Notes: generated by a model from the letters alone, not told the origin. 64,000 bases of DNA from Paraniabella hibiscisoli (GCF_022512515.1 NZ_JAKWBK010000003.1:62001-126000), one strand, 5' to 3'. Counted from the first letter of the stretch, positions 38,284 to 51,478 are shown. Numbers and translations: made by a program.

Positions 38284-41200
38284 TTAAATTTTGTCTATTA
38301 TCTTTTCTATAGTTTTAATAAGATGTTCGTTGTGTGGAGGAAGAATAAATGTCTTATGATCTCCTCTTACATCATACACGGATACTCCTTTTGTGGCATA
38401 CCTCATCCATCCCAGGTAAGTTCGGTCATCTACAAAATAAGTACGCTCTTTAACCCTGAACAGATGAACTTTAACATCGAGTGGCTTTAAAATATAACTA
38501 TTGTAAGCATTGTTATATGCTTCAATTACCGGCCTCTCGTAATCATAAATTTGTTCGTCTTCTGCCTCTTTAAAATCTTTATTCAGCTTTCTACTCAGCA
38601 CAGATCGTTGATAATTAATAACTTCTCGAGGAGAATGCAACAAATTACCACCAAAAACACTGCTTTTTTAAGCTGGCGGCTCAGGAATCGCATTACCTTA
38701 CCCGGTTTTTCTTCCATATTAGCTCTATCACTTACATTGGTATCCATTATACCTAACATCCTTATTTCTTTGCCCATTGCAATCAACTGTCTAGCCATTT
38801 CAAAAACAACTATACCGCCATAGGAGTAGCCTATTAAAATGTAAGGACCGTCAGGATTTTGCTCCAGCAACTCGTCAAGATACCGCTTTGCAATGCTTTC
38901 GATAGTGCTCAGATGCGTTAAATCGCCATCAAGGCCAAGCGCCTGGATACCGTATAGAGGCTGATCTTCACCCAAAAATGGCTCGAGTGCCTTATAAAGA
39001 AGGATATTTAACGATCCGCCATGAATAAGATAAATAGGAGGTTTGGTCCCTGTTTGTTTAATAGCAACTAAAGATCTGTGCTTGAAATCAGCAGTATTGT
39101 CGAGTAACTTCGCTAGTGAAGATATCGTGGAATATTCAAATAAAGACGCTATGGGAAGCTTAGTATTGGTTTGCTTACCAATACGGTTCATCACTTTTAC
39201 AGCAACCATCGAGTGACCGCCTAACTCGAAAAAGTTATCTTCGATTGATAAGCCGGTCAAACCCAGTTCAGATTCCCAGATATCTTTTATGAGTTGCTCA
39301 TACTCTGTAAGTGGGGTCATATCAGGCCGCTGACGCACGGTTTGTTCAGCCTCCTGCTTTTTGTACATTTCAGGTGGCGCCAGTTTCTTCACGTCTACTT
39401 TCCCGTTCGGGCTAAGTGGAAATTCCTTTACCCTTACCCAAAAAGAAGGAATCATGAAATAAGGAAGATTATTGCGAAGCTGATTTCCCCAGCTGATAAT
39501 TACTTCCTCTTCTTAAACCAGCTATCATCCTTCCCTTCTTCCAAATCAGAAATAATATATGCCACGATATTCTTCTCACCATGTTGATCTTCATGAACAG
39601 TTGTTGCAACGTCTCTTACATGATGCAACCTGGATAAGTGATATTCTATTTCGCCCAGCTCTATTCTAAATCCTCTTATTTTAACCTGGTTATCAACTCG
39701 CCCTTCGTATTTGATCTCCCCGTTTTTCTTTCGCCGCCCCAAGTCGCCACTGCGATACATTCTTGCACCAGCTTTCGCCGAAAAAGGATCGGGTATAAAT
39801 CGTTGTTGTGTCAGCTCTTCCCGTTTCCAATATCCATTAGAAACACCATCGCCTCCGATAAAAATCTCCCCTGTTTCGCCTTCCTCTACCGGTTTCATCT
39901 GGTCATCTAATATATATATAGGCGTATCGGCAATAGCAGCCCCAATTGTGATACGGTTATCACTTAAAATCCTGGTCAACGTACAAATAACGGTGGTTTC
40001 GGTGGGTCCGTATACATTGTAAAGCGCCTTGCACCGGGGAAGCAGTTCCTTTGCGAGGGCCGGTAGCAATACTTCCCCTGCAGACAACAGCGTTACCGGA
40101 ATTTTCCGATCCCAGCTGGCTGCCAACATTAATTTAAACGTGATGGGCGTTGCCAGTATAATGCTAATATTTCTCTTCTCTATTTCATTAAGCAGCAGCT
40201 GTCCATCTTTAATAATTTCATTACTGGTTAATACCAGTTCAGCGCCGTTCACCAAACATAAATAATTATCGAAGCAGGAGGCATCGAATGAAATACTGGA
40301 TACAGACAGAAACCTGGATTGAGCGGTGATGTTGAAGGCATTTTGCATACCTTTTAAAAAATGCGCCAGGTTACGGTGAGTGACCATTGCTCCTTTGGGT
40401 TTACCGGTAGAGCCAGAAGTGTATAGAATGTAGGCGATAGTTTCGGGCCCAAATTCTATATCCGGGCGTTCAAGTGAACATCTTTCCAGCTCTCTTCCTG
40501 CTTCGTCCAGAACTATGGTATTTACCCGTTCATTATCGAAAAGGTTTACATGAGTTAATGAAGTTATTATGAACTGTGCATCGGCATCTTCTATCATAAA
40601 AGCCACGCGGTCTTTCGGATAGTGCGGGTCAACCGGAATGTAAGAGGCGCCGCATTTTAAAACGGCCAGCAAAGAAACAATAATATTGACACCCCGTTCC
40701 AATACTATGGCAACCCGGTCATTTTTATGAATTCCTTTAAACAGAAGATAATTGGCCAACCTGTTAGACTCAAGGTCAAGTTCGGTATAAGTTAATACCT
40801 GATCTCCGAAACGAACGGCTGAAGCGCCGGGATAGGAATTTACCGCTTTTTCAAACAGCTCAATCACCGTCATATTCAGTATACCATCTCCCTGTTGTTC
40901 GAGCAACAGATCAAATACCCCGCGGGCTTCACTGATCTTTAATGCGCTGATTTTAGCTTCCGGCGCTTCAACGATCTGATTTATCAGATAATTAAAAGAG
41001 GCCATAAGCCCTGTTATAGTTGACGACTCGTAAAGCTGTGTATTATAAGACCATTGAAACTCATACCCTTCTTCACAATTGGTGATATTGAGAAATAGCT
41101 CGAAGGTTTCTGCGGCCCTCCTGTTATTGATGATCTTGAAATTGAGGTTATCGAAATGCACCTGGCCATCCATTCCGATGTCTATATTAAATGCCACGGC

Positions 41201-42304
41201 ACCAACGGAATCCGCGACGGATCTCTCTCGATCTTAATTTTTTGCAAGAAGGTTCCGTAGGTAAATTGCTGATGATCGTAATCGTCAAGCATCTTTGCTT
41301 TTCTTTCAGCCAGGTAGTCGGCAAATGACAAATCTTTACCAGGATTACTTCTCAGGGGCAGCAGATTTACACAGTGCCCTATCAGGTCATACATTTCCTT
41401 GGCGGCCTGGCCGGCTGTCGGCAATCCTATAACAACATCAGCGCTTCCGGAATATTTGAAAAGAAGCACTTCAAACACCGAAAGCAGCGTGTTCACAAAA
41501 CTACTTCCGTAACGGGCTCCTACTTTTTTATTTTTTCTGCTATTTCAGCTGGTAACACAAAATCCTCTCTGTGGGCCTTGTAAGTTCTCCTGGCCGGTCG
41601 GGGAAAATCGGGAGGTATTTCAAAAACAGGCACATCCCCTTCGTATTGCTTCCTCCAGTAATTAAGCGCTTCATTATACTCATTCGATTCTTCATATTGA
41701 ACCGAGCGTAAAACATAATCCGTAAATAATAATGGCTTCATTTCTGGCACCAATCCGGAGCATCCCGCATTATAAAGCCTGGCCAAATCTTCCAGAAGAA
41801 TTCCTAAAGACCATCCGTCGCAAATAATGTGGTGGGTAGTAATGGTAAGGCGCCATTCCTCCTGGTTCAAACGAAAAAGTGCCACTCTTGTTAATGGCCC
41901 GTTGAACAGGTCAAAGGGTGATCGCGCATTCTGGTAATGGTATTTTTCCAATACATCCTGCTGGGCGGTCTTGTCTAAGGCTTCCAGATCCTGATAATCG
42001 AGGTGTGGAGATTTAGATTCATAAATGATCATCTGAGCACCATCTTCTGTAAAAGTTGACCTCAAAGATTCATGACGCTGATGTACATCAACGATAGCTT
42101 TTCTGAGTGCATCTTCATTCAACCTGCCAGAAAATTGTAACGACAACGACAGATTGTATGCTAAATTCGCATCTTCTCCACCAAGAATACAGGATGTAAA
42201 AATTTCCTTCTGAGACTCTATCGCAGGAACAATTTTTTCAATAAGGTCTCCGGCAAAAGGGTCAAAGTCTATTACGGTGTTGTTTCTTTTTCTACGGTCA
42301 TCAT
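38284..42304 (-). CDS. NRPS megasynthase: C-A-PCP-TE, five frame breaks
   Basis: The start at 42304 (MMTVEKRNNTVIDFDPFAGD) directly abuts the stop of the upstream gene. The condensation domain has HHIICDGWS (active HHxxxDG). The adenylation domain has YILYTSGSTGKPKGAMV and FDASCFDNYLCLV; my reading of its pocket is D-A-F-L-L-A-V-V-I-K, suggesting a hydrophobic residue, low confidence. The PCP motif is FFELGGHSMVAVK. The thioesterase has GYSYGGIVVFEM, Asp in GIMDTNVS and His in RGDHKTFILPP. Breaks at about 42285, 41527, 41204, 39514 and 38665 are each one base short. About 1,341 aa. It accepts the chain from the upstream synthase, adds one amino acid and releases the product. Confidence 0.88.
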
Positions 42305-45300
42305 TTATTTATCGTTCAATGAGATTTGCAAATATTTACCTGGACTATTCTCGTCGGGCGCAAACCAGGCGGGATTACCGTTTCTATCCTTTCCCAGCCG
42401 CGCACCAGGTACAGGAGGCATTGAATTGTCGACAATTTTCACGGCAGCTTCATGCTGCACTGTCTGAGCCTCTCCCTGTGGAATGAAGCCAGCTTCGCAA
42501 AGCTCAGCGATACTTTCTTCAAAAGCGATACAAATAGCATCGATATCTTCCGGTGTGTGTGCAATGGTCATATAGCAGGGAAACAGGTCCCAGATATGAA
42601 TATTGCGTAACCGCATTAATGCAAACAGTAATTCATAATAAGGATATTCGTCTTTAAACTTAATTTTCCATAACGAAGAAAAGTTGACGATATAAATGGG
42701 CACCCGGTACTTTTCAATAATCTGGCCCAGCCTTTTTACTAACCGCTCTGTCTTTTCATTCATGTCTTTTTGCAAACCGGGTCCCTGAGCCTTTAAAAAA
42801 GTTAGTGCAGCCTTAGTAGTTGCCAGCGCAAGCGGATGACGTACAAAAGTTCCGGCAAAATAAGTAACACCTACTTCGGGCATCGAATCATCGCCATACT
42901 CCCAATAACCACCATCCAATGCATCCATATACTTTTTGCTACCTGCAATAATACCAATGGATATGCCGGCACCTGCTACTTTACCATAGGTTGCCAGATC
43001 TGCTTTAATACCAAACAGCGCCTGAGCTCCACCCAAATGGCATCTGAACCCGGTTATCACTTCATCAAAAACAAGTGCAACATCGAGCGAAGCTGTTAGT
43101 TTCCGCAATTCTTTTAAAAAGGCTATCGGTACAAATTCAGCCCTCCTGCTTTGAACAGGTTCCACTAAAACTGCTGCAATTTCAGAAGCTCTTTCTTTAA
43201 TAATCTGTAGAGATTCTTCAGTACCATACTCCAGTATGAGCATGTTCTGAACATTGTCCGCCAATATACCCGAAGCAGCAGGATATGTTTTAAGCTTCTT
43301 GCTGCCACGCACCAAAACCTCGTCGGTAATACCATGGTAAGATCCGGCAAACGCTACAATAATATCTTTCCCGCTAACCGTACGGGTAATCCTCATAGCT
43401 CCGAGCACCGCTTCTGAGCCTGTGTTACATAATCCTGTACGTTCCATACCCGTTAGTTCACACACAAGTTCTGCAACCTCTCCGGCCAGCACATGCTGAG
43501 GTCCGGTTTCATATCCATCTTCCACCTGTTGCAGTAATGCACTCTTCACAAAGTCGGGTTGATAACCCAGGAAATTAGAACCAAAACCGTTTAATGCATC
43601 CACATACTTATTGCCATCAATATCCCATAGATAACATCCTTTCGATTTATTAGTAACGATGGAGTAAACCATTTCTTTGGTATAAGGTCTGAATCCGGAA
43701 ACCACCCTGGGGTCCGCCATCTTTGCCCTATGTTGCTGCGTATATTCTTTACTCTTTGCCGTCTTCTTATTATAGGCTGCAATGAAGTTGGTAATATACT
43801 TTTGCTGATCTGCTGAAATTTCAGTTACTTTTTCTCAATACGCGCTGTAGCTCCAAAGGGCTTCTTTAACTCCACTTTTTCTTCTGCAGTTAATTCTTCT
43901 GTTTCCTCTGTGGTTACCGCAGCTGTAGTATGATTTCCATTCACATTGCCATTGCTGGTATTTCGCACCATTGCCTGACTATAATTGCTGGCTGCTGCCA
44001 CATTGCCACCGGCAACGCCCTGTTGCATCATAGCTACCTGCTGTGTAAGCAATTGTAATTGCAGCGACATTATGCTAAGCATATCACCTCCTGCCTGTGG
44101 CAAATTATTCGTATAAGCGGGTAAAGAACTTACAGGATTTACAACAGTAGCAACAGGTACCGGCTGAGTTACGGGATTGCTGAACGCTGATGCCGGCAGA
44201 TTGGCATCATAAAATGCGGCCAGTTTATTCAGGCTATCATAATTCTCGCTCAGCTGCCTGAAGGTAACTGGTAAAGAAAACTCCTTCTTCAGGCTGCTTG
44301 TTAGCTGCGTAAGCAAAAGTGAATCCAGTCCCAGCTCAGTAAAATTACTGTTAGGATTGGCTTCTGCCACAGACAAGCCTGACGCCGACTCTATTACTTC
44401 TTTTAGTTTATCCAGTAAAATATCTTTTCTGCTCATTGTTGTTGTAGATGTATTGCTCATTGTTTCATGGGTATTAGGTTGTACAGCAAATACCGGTTGC
44501 GTTACGACTAACTGTTCGGGAGGATCTATCCAAAAACGCTTTTTGTTATAGGCATAAGTTGGTAAATTCTGCGCGATGTTATAACCCCTGTTATTATAAA
44601 TCTTTTTCCAGTTTATTTCTACTCCACGTTGCCATAGTTTTCCCAGCACGCCTCTTGCTGCAATGGCCTCTCCCGTAAGGAGTGTAGCTGTGCTGAGCGA
44701 AGAGAAAGCGTTCGATCCAAGGCCATTTTGGCTGACAAAAATAGTAGCCGAGGTTCCCGGCCCGGCTTCGAGGAATATTGGATTTAAGTCTTGTTGAATA
44801 TTTTTTAATGCCTGGCCAAAACGCACTGTTTCTCTTGCATGATCGGACCAGTAGGCGGCGCTGGTGGCCTCACCGTCTTTGAGCCAGCCTGCAGTTACTG
44901 TAGACATTATGGGTATTTGAGGAACATGCATGGTGGTGCTCTCCACCACGGCTTTTAATAATGGAACCATGGGATCCATCATTGCCGAATGAAAAGCGTG
45001 ACTGGTTCTTAATAGCTTATTAACGATTCCCTGGGCAGTCAGTTTTTCCGCAAAAGCATGGATTACTCCTGTTTCTCCGGAAACCACACATAATTCTGTA
45101 GCATTTTGCGCCGCTATAAAAACGCCTGTTTCTAACAGCGCTTTCACTCTTTCTTCGGAAGCTCTTACAGACAGCATACTACCGGCGGGTAATTCGCTCA
45201 TCAATCTGCCACGTTCTGCAACAATATGCAATGCATCTTTTAGCGAAAAAACACCCGAAAGATGCGCGCCAACAAACTCACCTATGCTATGTCCTGCAAA

Positions 45301-48300
45301 GGCAGCCGGGTTTATTCCCCAGCTCATATACAATTTTGCCAATGCATAAGAAGTGGTAAATATAGCGGGCTGCGCGTAACGCGTATCCTTTAACTTCTCA
45401 GCAGTCACTTCGTCCGCATTATCCACGAAAATAATATCGCGAATATCTTCATTCATTATGGTTTCCAGTATATCAGCACATTCATCTACGGCGTTCCTGT
45501 AAACCTCTTCACAATCATATAAGTCCCGTCCCATATTGGGATACTGGTTTCCCTGACCGGGAAACAAAAAAACAATGCTATTATTTTTCTCTTTTACGCT
45601 ATGACTTGCTGAAACGATAAGCTCCGGCTGCGCCAGCTGAGCTATCAAATCTTCTTTAGTTTTAGCTACAACAAAATTGCGCAATGGCAGATCCTGCCTG
45701 GTAGTATTAATGGTATACGCTATGTCACCTAAATCAGTTTCAATATCGGTCAATAAAAAATCATGCAGCTTTTTAGCATAGCCGGTGATACTTTCCGCAC
45801 GGTGCGCCGACCAACAGATTAACTGAGGTTCTACATCGACCGTTTTTTTGACCCTGCTTCTTTACCACCATATTCCTCCAGCACCACATGTGCATTGGTA
45901 CCACCTACTCCTAAAGAGCTAACACCTGCAATACGCTTCCCTTCTGTTTCCCATGCTCTGAATGTATGATTCACTACAAAAGGGCTGTTTTGAAAATCGA
46001 TATGGGGATTAGGCTTGGTAAAATTGATAGAAGGCGCCAATTGCTTATGATGCAATGACAAAACCGTTTTCATAAAGCCCGCTACACCGGCCGCATGTGT
46101 CAAATGCCCGAAATTACTCTTAACCGATCCAATAGAGCAGAATTGCTTTTTCTCCTGCTTACCAAAAGCAAGCTTCAAGCCATCTATCTCAATCGGATCA
46201 CCCAAAGGCGTTGCGGTGCCATGAGCCTCAACATAAGATATATCAGCGGGGTTCACTTTTGCATCATCAAGGGCCATCAATATAGCTGCAGCCTGTCCTT
46301 CGGCACTAGGCGCTGTAAAGCTTCCCTTATTACCTCCATCGTTATTAATACCTACCCCTTTCACAACAGCATAGATGGTATCGCCATCTTCTTCGGCATC
46401 TTTCAATCGTTTTAATAACACCGCACCAACTCCATCACTAAACACAGTACCCCTGGCATCAGCATCAAAAGGCCTGCAATGGCCATCTGCACTCAACATT
46501 GAACCTTCTTCGTACAAATGCCCGCTATTTACCGGTACCGTTATCGCAACACCGCCTGCTATTGCCGCATCAGATTGCCCGGCTCTCAGGCTTTTTCTAC
46601 CGCTTGCGCAATGGCGACAAGCGAAGTAGAGCATGCTGTATTTACATTTACCGAGGGACCCGACAAATTAAGCTGATAGCTTACCCGGCTGCTTATATAA
46701 TCTTTATCAGAAACAGACAGAACAGGGATACTATGTATGTCTATTTTATTCTTATACCCTACTACATTATTGTTGAAATAGGAGTTTGGCCCACAGCCGG
46801 TAAATACACCTATTACCGTTGATTTTTTATCAGAAAGGTACCCGGTTTTTTCGAGCAGATTTCTTGACGTTTCCAGAAATAGCCGATGCTGCGGATCCAT
46901 TATTTCTGCTAAACGCGGACTGATGCCAAAAAACTCAGCATCGAAAAGCTCTACTCCTTCTAAAACACCTCTTGCCTTTACATAAGAGGGATCATTCTTC
47001 ACACTATCCGGCAACGTCTTATCTAATTCATCGGTGGAGAAAAAACTTGTGGTTTCTTTGCCGTTCTTTAGTAACTCCCAGAAACCTTCTACCGTGTTAA
47101 CTCCAGGAAAATTACATTCCATTCCAATTACAGCAATTGCTGTATCAGAAACCTGTTGCGTTTCTTTTTTCCGGGCCTGCGTAACGACTTTTCTTCCCCT
47201 TTTAAAAACTTAAGAAATGCTTCGATGGTTGGATGCTGATATAATTTAGTAATGGGTACCTTTATATCAAGATCCGCTTTAAGAATATTGACAACTTTTT
47301 GAGCCAGCAAAGAATTTCCACCTAATTCAAAAAATTATCATCGGGTTCGACTCCCTTCACCCCTAGCTCAGTTTCCCAAATAGCCTTCAACCTTCCGGTA
47401 AGCACCGCCTCTTCCCGGGACGACTCTACTACAGTTTTTAATTCATTCTCAGGCTCTTTATATTTCAGTGCCTTCCTATCCACTTTTTTGTTGGGTGTTA
47501 GCGGAAAAGTTTCCAGTTTTACCCATCCATTAGGAATCATATAAGCCGGAAGATCTTTACTCAATTCTTTCCGCCAGCTAACCACCTCCTTTTTTGTTGC
47601 GGCTCCGCCGTTAAGAGTAGCCAGGTCTGAAGGAATTAGATAAGCAATAAGCTTGGGTTCTAAACTATCTGCTCCTTCTACTTTAACAACGGCATCTTTT
47701 ATTCCACTTATTTTAGAAATATAGTGTTCAATTTCTTCAAGTTCTATCCGGTATCCTCTTATTTTAGCCTGGTTATCACTTCTTCCCAGGCAAAGAAACT
47801 CTCCACTCTCCAGCACTTTACCAAGATCCCCGGTTTTATAAATACGCGCGCCTTCCACACCTGAAAACGGATCTGCGATAAATCGCTCTGCCGTGAGCTC
47901 GGGTCGTTTGTAGTAGCCCAGTGCGACACCATCTCCGCCTATAAATATCTCGCCCTCTGTACCTGCTGGTAATAACGCATGGTTTTCATCAAGAATATAA
48001 ACACTGGTATTCCTGATAGGTGCTCCGATGGAGATAAAACCATCTTCTTTTGTTATCTCTTTTACTGTAGACCAAATAGTTGTTTCTGTAGGGCCGTACA
48101 TATTGAACAGCCGGCCACATTTCTGCAGCAACGCATCTGCTATATTTTTTGACAAGGCCTCTCCGCCGCATAATAATGTTAATGATTCCAAAGAAGGCCA
48201 TTTTTCCTGTAACAGAAGCTTATAAGTAGCCGGTGTAGCCTGAAAAATATTGATGCCTTGTACTTGTAAAATATCTATTAGCGCCTTGCTGTCCTTGGTT

Positions 48301-48998
48301 ATTTCTTTATCGGCAAGTACTAATTGCCCACCGGAAATAAGCGGCAAAAATATTTCCAGACCTGCAATATCAAAAGACACAGTAGTAACGGCAAGCAACC
48401 TGGTATGAGTATCTGTATTGAAGATATCTTTCATACCCAACAGAAAATTCAGCAGGTTTTTATGTGAGACCATTACCCCCTTGGGTTTACCTGTTGAACC
48501 TGATGTATACAGCAAATAAGCCAGATCATTTCCGGATACTTTAATACCCGGATCAGCAACATCACCATCCGTTAATGCTGCTTCCAACTCTTCGATAATA
48601 AGATGTTTTGATTGCGGTGTATGAATACTGCCCGAAAGCCCATTATGTATTAAAACAAAAGCCGCTTCTGAATCGTCTAACATCAGTTTTATGCGATCTT
48701 CCGGAAACTCGGGATCAATAGGTAAATAAGCTGCGCCACACTTTAATATGGCCAGTAATGCCGTTATTACCTGGGGGCTGCGGTCCAGCACAACACCTAT
48801 AATATCGCCTTTTTGAACACCGCTTTTAAGTAAATAGTTGGCATATTTGTTGATAGAATTATTTAATGCTTTAAAAGAGTAGGAATTTGAGCCAAATTTT
48901 AAAGCTATACCATCAGCATTTTGATGAGCCGCCAATTCAAAAAAATCCACAACGCTTCCGGAAGGAAGCGGCTTGTACATCTGATTCTGCATTTTCAT
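42305..48998 (-). CDS. Hybrid NRPS-PKS: A-PCP-KS-AT-ACP-aminotransferase, five frame breaks
   Basis: Start at 48998 (MKMQNQMYKPLPS). Domains in order: adenylation (LLYTSGSTGKPKGVMV; pocket read as D-I-L-Q-L-G-M-I-W-K, like known glycine codes); PCP (FFELGGNSLLAQ); ketosynthase (Cys in NTACSTSLVAI near 46631, His in VEAHGTATPLGDP and NFGHLTHAAG); acyltransferase (GHSIGEFVGAH, malonyl-type SHAFHS); ACP (ELGLDSLLL); a flexible linker; class III PLP aminotransferase (AGSYHG, FDEVITGFR, Lys in ATYGKVAGAG). No KR, DH or ER. Breaks at about 47337, 47165, 46594, 45843 and 43833 are each one base short; repaired length about 2,233 aa. It should load an amino acid, add malonate and transaminate the beta-keto group. 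Confidence 0.9.
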
Positions 48999-49755
48999 TT
49001 TTTTTCTTTCAGCATATAACGATATCGGCTGCAGGCTTAGCATTCGGTTTGACAGGTAGCAATACCCCTTTATCCAACATTGGACTGCAGCTGCGGTTTC
49101 GTCAGATTCATATATTTACGTAATTCGACACGAAGCGATATTTTAGTTTTAAGAGTAATTGCAATTGATCATCTTTTATCACACAAAACCTAATCACTGC
49201 CCGAAACTTCCAATGCACCCCATCATGCTGATATATCAAACGATCATTATTCGTACAGAAGGAGAATTATTCATTAACAATGACAAGGTTTCCAGAGATA
49301 AATTCATTTCTGTATGCTCGAAATTCAGTGTTTATCAGCCTTTTTCCTACTGTGTGTATTAGTTTAAATAGAAGGCATCTCTTTTAAAATAAAACGTCTT
49401 TATGTCTCAAAGATATAAATTTATTACCTCATTTAGGTCGCCAATAGAGGTGAATACATAATTTTTGCCGAAACGAAGACAATTTTAATAGACTTTGAAC
49501 AATACGATTTGCTAGCATCACATAGTGAGCGCGATAATCCAATCAGGATAGATTTTCAGCCAAAACATCATTCACGCCGAATATACAATTAATGAATGGG
49601 CCCGTACATATCCGCGCGCAAATAACTAAAGAATCAATTTCAAGCCTTTTAACTCACAACATATTGATAAACAAATAATTTTCATATTATTATTTTTAAA
49701 CACCCGTGCTTCTCCAGAAATGCAAAACCACAGTATACACTACCGATAAAACAAA
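48999..49755. other. Long intergenic region upstream of the megasynthase operon
   Basis: About 750 bp of AT-rich DNA between the megasynthase start and the glycogen-phosphorylase terminator. No convincing gene on either strand; the short ORF at 49159-49362 has no recognisable features. A TATCTTTG on the minus strand (49408-49415) fits TAnnTTTG but lacks a good -33 partner; if used, the 5' leader would be about 400 nt, room for post-transcriptional control. Confidence 0.45.
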
Positions 49756-49798
49756 AGGCTATAAAAGAGTAGATATGATCAATCCTCTTTTATAGCCT
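49756..49798 (-). terminator. Rho-independent terminator of the glucan phosphorylase gene
   Basis: AGGCTATAAAAGAG (49756-49769) and CTCTTTTATAGCCT (49785-49798) form a perfect 14-bp stem; on the minus strand it begins 22 bp after the stop and is followed by TTTTGTTTT. Confidence 0.85.
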
Positions 49799-49819
49799 CT
49801 CCGCTTATGACTAATGACC

Positions 49820-51478
49820 TTAAGCGTTGTACAATTTCTCGTAATATTCGTGAGCCATGCGGTTACTATCAAACTGGAAACGCACATCCTGCATTCCGTT
49901 TTTCATCACCTGGCGCCATGTTTTATAATCGCCATAATAAAGCGGCAAAATTTCGTTGGTCAAGATCTCATACAATTTGTTCAGATCATACTGATCCTGA
50001 TCGTATGTAGACATATTTGCATAATCGGCTTTTGGTATAACAAAACCATTATGTCCGTGGTTAATAAATTCAGGTATCCATCCATCATCGGTTGAGAAAT
50101 TAACAGCGCCATTCATTGCTGCTGTCATGCCACTGGTTCCCGAAGCTTCCCTCGGTACGCGCGGGTTGTTTAACCAAACATCGGCGGCTTGCTTCAATCT
50201 TTTAGAAAGTCCCAGTTCATAACCTACTAAAACCGATACATTTTTATAATTTTTACTCAGATGCACCAACTCATTAAATTCGCTGATTGCGGGATGGTCC
50301 ATGGGATAAGGCTTTCCAGCCCAGATAATCTGTACAGGGTATTGTTGATTGTTCATCAACTCAAAAAAACGATGCGGATCTGAAGCGATCATGCCAGCTC
50401 TTTTATAACCCGCAAATCTTCTGGCCCACACAATAGTAAACACATCAGGATTAAAAAGTTTTCCTGTCTGATCGGCTACAATTTCAAAGGCACGTTTTTT
50501 CATCCATTTCTTACGATCATCGAAACCGTAATCATCACCCACATCTTTGAACTTGTACATCTGCTTATCTGCCCAATAAGTCCAGTTTTGCGCATTGGTG
50601 ATAGAAATGATCGGGCATATATTAGGATATTTACCCCACATTTCTCTTGATACTTCACCATGCAATTGCGATACCCCGTTTGCAAGACGTGCAAACCGTA
50701 AGGCTACCAGGGAATGATTGAAAGAATCGCTGTAATCCTGCGTTAATTGTTTTACTTCATCGATGCTTAATCCGCAGAAGTAAGTCATTTTATGGCAAAG
50801 GTAAATATCATGCTTTTCGTTACCCGCTTCCTCAGGTGTATGGGTAGTAAATACTAATCTCTTTCTAACTTCTTCAATATTTCTATTGTATTTCTGGTAG
50901 AGGTAAAATGCAGCTGATAAACCGTGTGCTTCGTTTAAATGATACACATCCGGATTAAAGTTTAAAATATCAACCAGCTTGGCGCCGCCCACTCCTAAGA
51001 GTATAAATTGAGCCACTTTAGCTGCCACATTGCTATCGTATAGCTTATGAGTGATAGTTTGAGAAACGTAATCATTCTCAGGTAAATCAGTGCTTAGTAA
51101 GAATAAAGGAGCCGTTTTAAAAGTATCAGGACTCAGATACCAGGCTTTTACCCAAACGGGGTGATCATGAACATCTATTTGAAATTTAATACCTGTATCT
51201 TCCAGGAAGCTGTACATTTTTTCGTTCCAGGCCACATCCAGTGTTTGATCCTGGTTGCGCTCCTGGTCATAATATCCATACTTCCATAAAATACCGATAC
51301 CGATCATATTCTGGCCTAGTTCATAGGCACTTCGTAAATGAGACCCGGATAAAAATCCTAAACCGCCGCTGTATATTTTTAAAGGCTGATGGGTTGCAAA
51401 TTCCATAGAAAAATAAGCCACCTTCTTCGTATAATTATTATCAACTTCGTAAGGAACATTATAGTTTTGAAAACTCAT
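49820..51478 (-). CDS. Alpha-glucan (glycogen/maltodextrin) phosphorylase, short GT35 type
   Basis: The 552-aa protein opens KKVAYFSMEFATHQPLKIYSGG-type sequence with GGLGFLSGSHLRSA, the glucose/phosphate-site hallmark of TIGR02094-type phosphorylases. VYHLNEAHGLSAAF, FTTHTPEEAGNEKHD, VWARRFAGYKRAGM and the PLP-region PREASGTSGMTAAMNG are present. It phosphorolyses alpha-1,4-glucan ends to glucose 1-phosphate. The family of this short form often lacks the long N-terminal regulatory part, matching the size here. Frame intact, own terminator, monocistronic. Confidence 0.92.
   Translation of the reverse strand: MSFQNYNVPYEVDNNYTKKVAYFSMEFATHQPLKIYSGGLGFLSGSHLRSAYELGQNMIGIGILWKYGYYDQERNQDQTLDVAWNEKMYSFLEDTGIKFQIDVHDHPVWVKAWYLSPDTFKTAPLFLLSTDLPENDYVSQTITHKLYDSNVAAKVAQFILLGVGGAKLVDILNFNPDVYHLNEAHGLSAAFYLYQKYNRNIEEVRKRLVFTTHTPEEAGNEKHDIYLCHKMTYFCGLSIDEVKQLTQDYSDSFNHSLVALRFARLANGVSQLHGEVSREMWGKYPNICPIISITNAQNWTYWADKQMYKFKDVGDDYGFDDRKKWMKKRAFEIVADQTGKLFNPDVFTIVWARRFAGYKRAGMIASDPHRFFELMNNQQYPVQIIWAGKPYPMDHPAISEFNELVHLSKNYKNVSVLVGYELGLSKRLKQAADVWLNNPRVPREASGTSGMTAAMNGAVNFSTDDGWIPEFINHGHNGFVIPKADYANMSTYDQDQYDLNKLYEILTNEILPLYYGDYKTWRQVMKNGMQDVRFQFDSNRMAHEYYEKLYNA

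Noticed and set aside
49159-49362. 67-aa plus-strand ORF upstream of the megasynthase genes
   Set aside because: No motif, no signal peptide and no good start context; kept only as part of the intergenic description.
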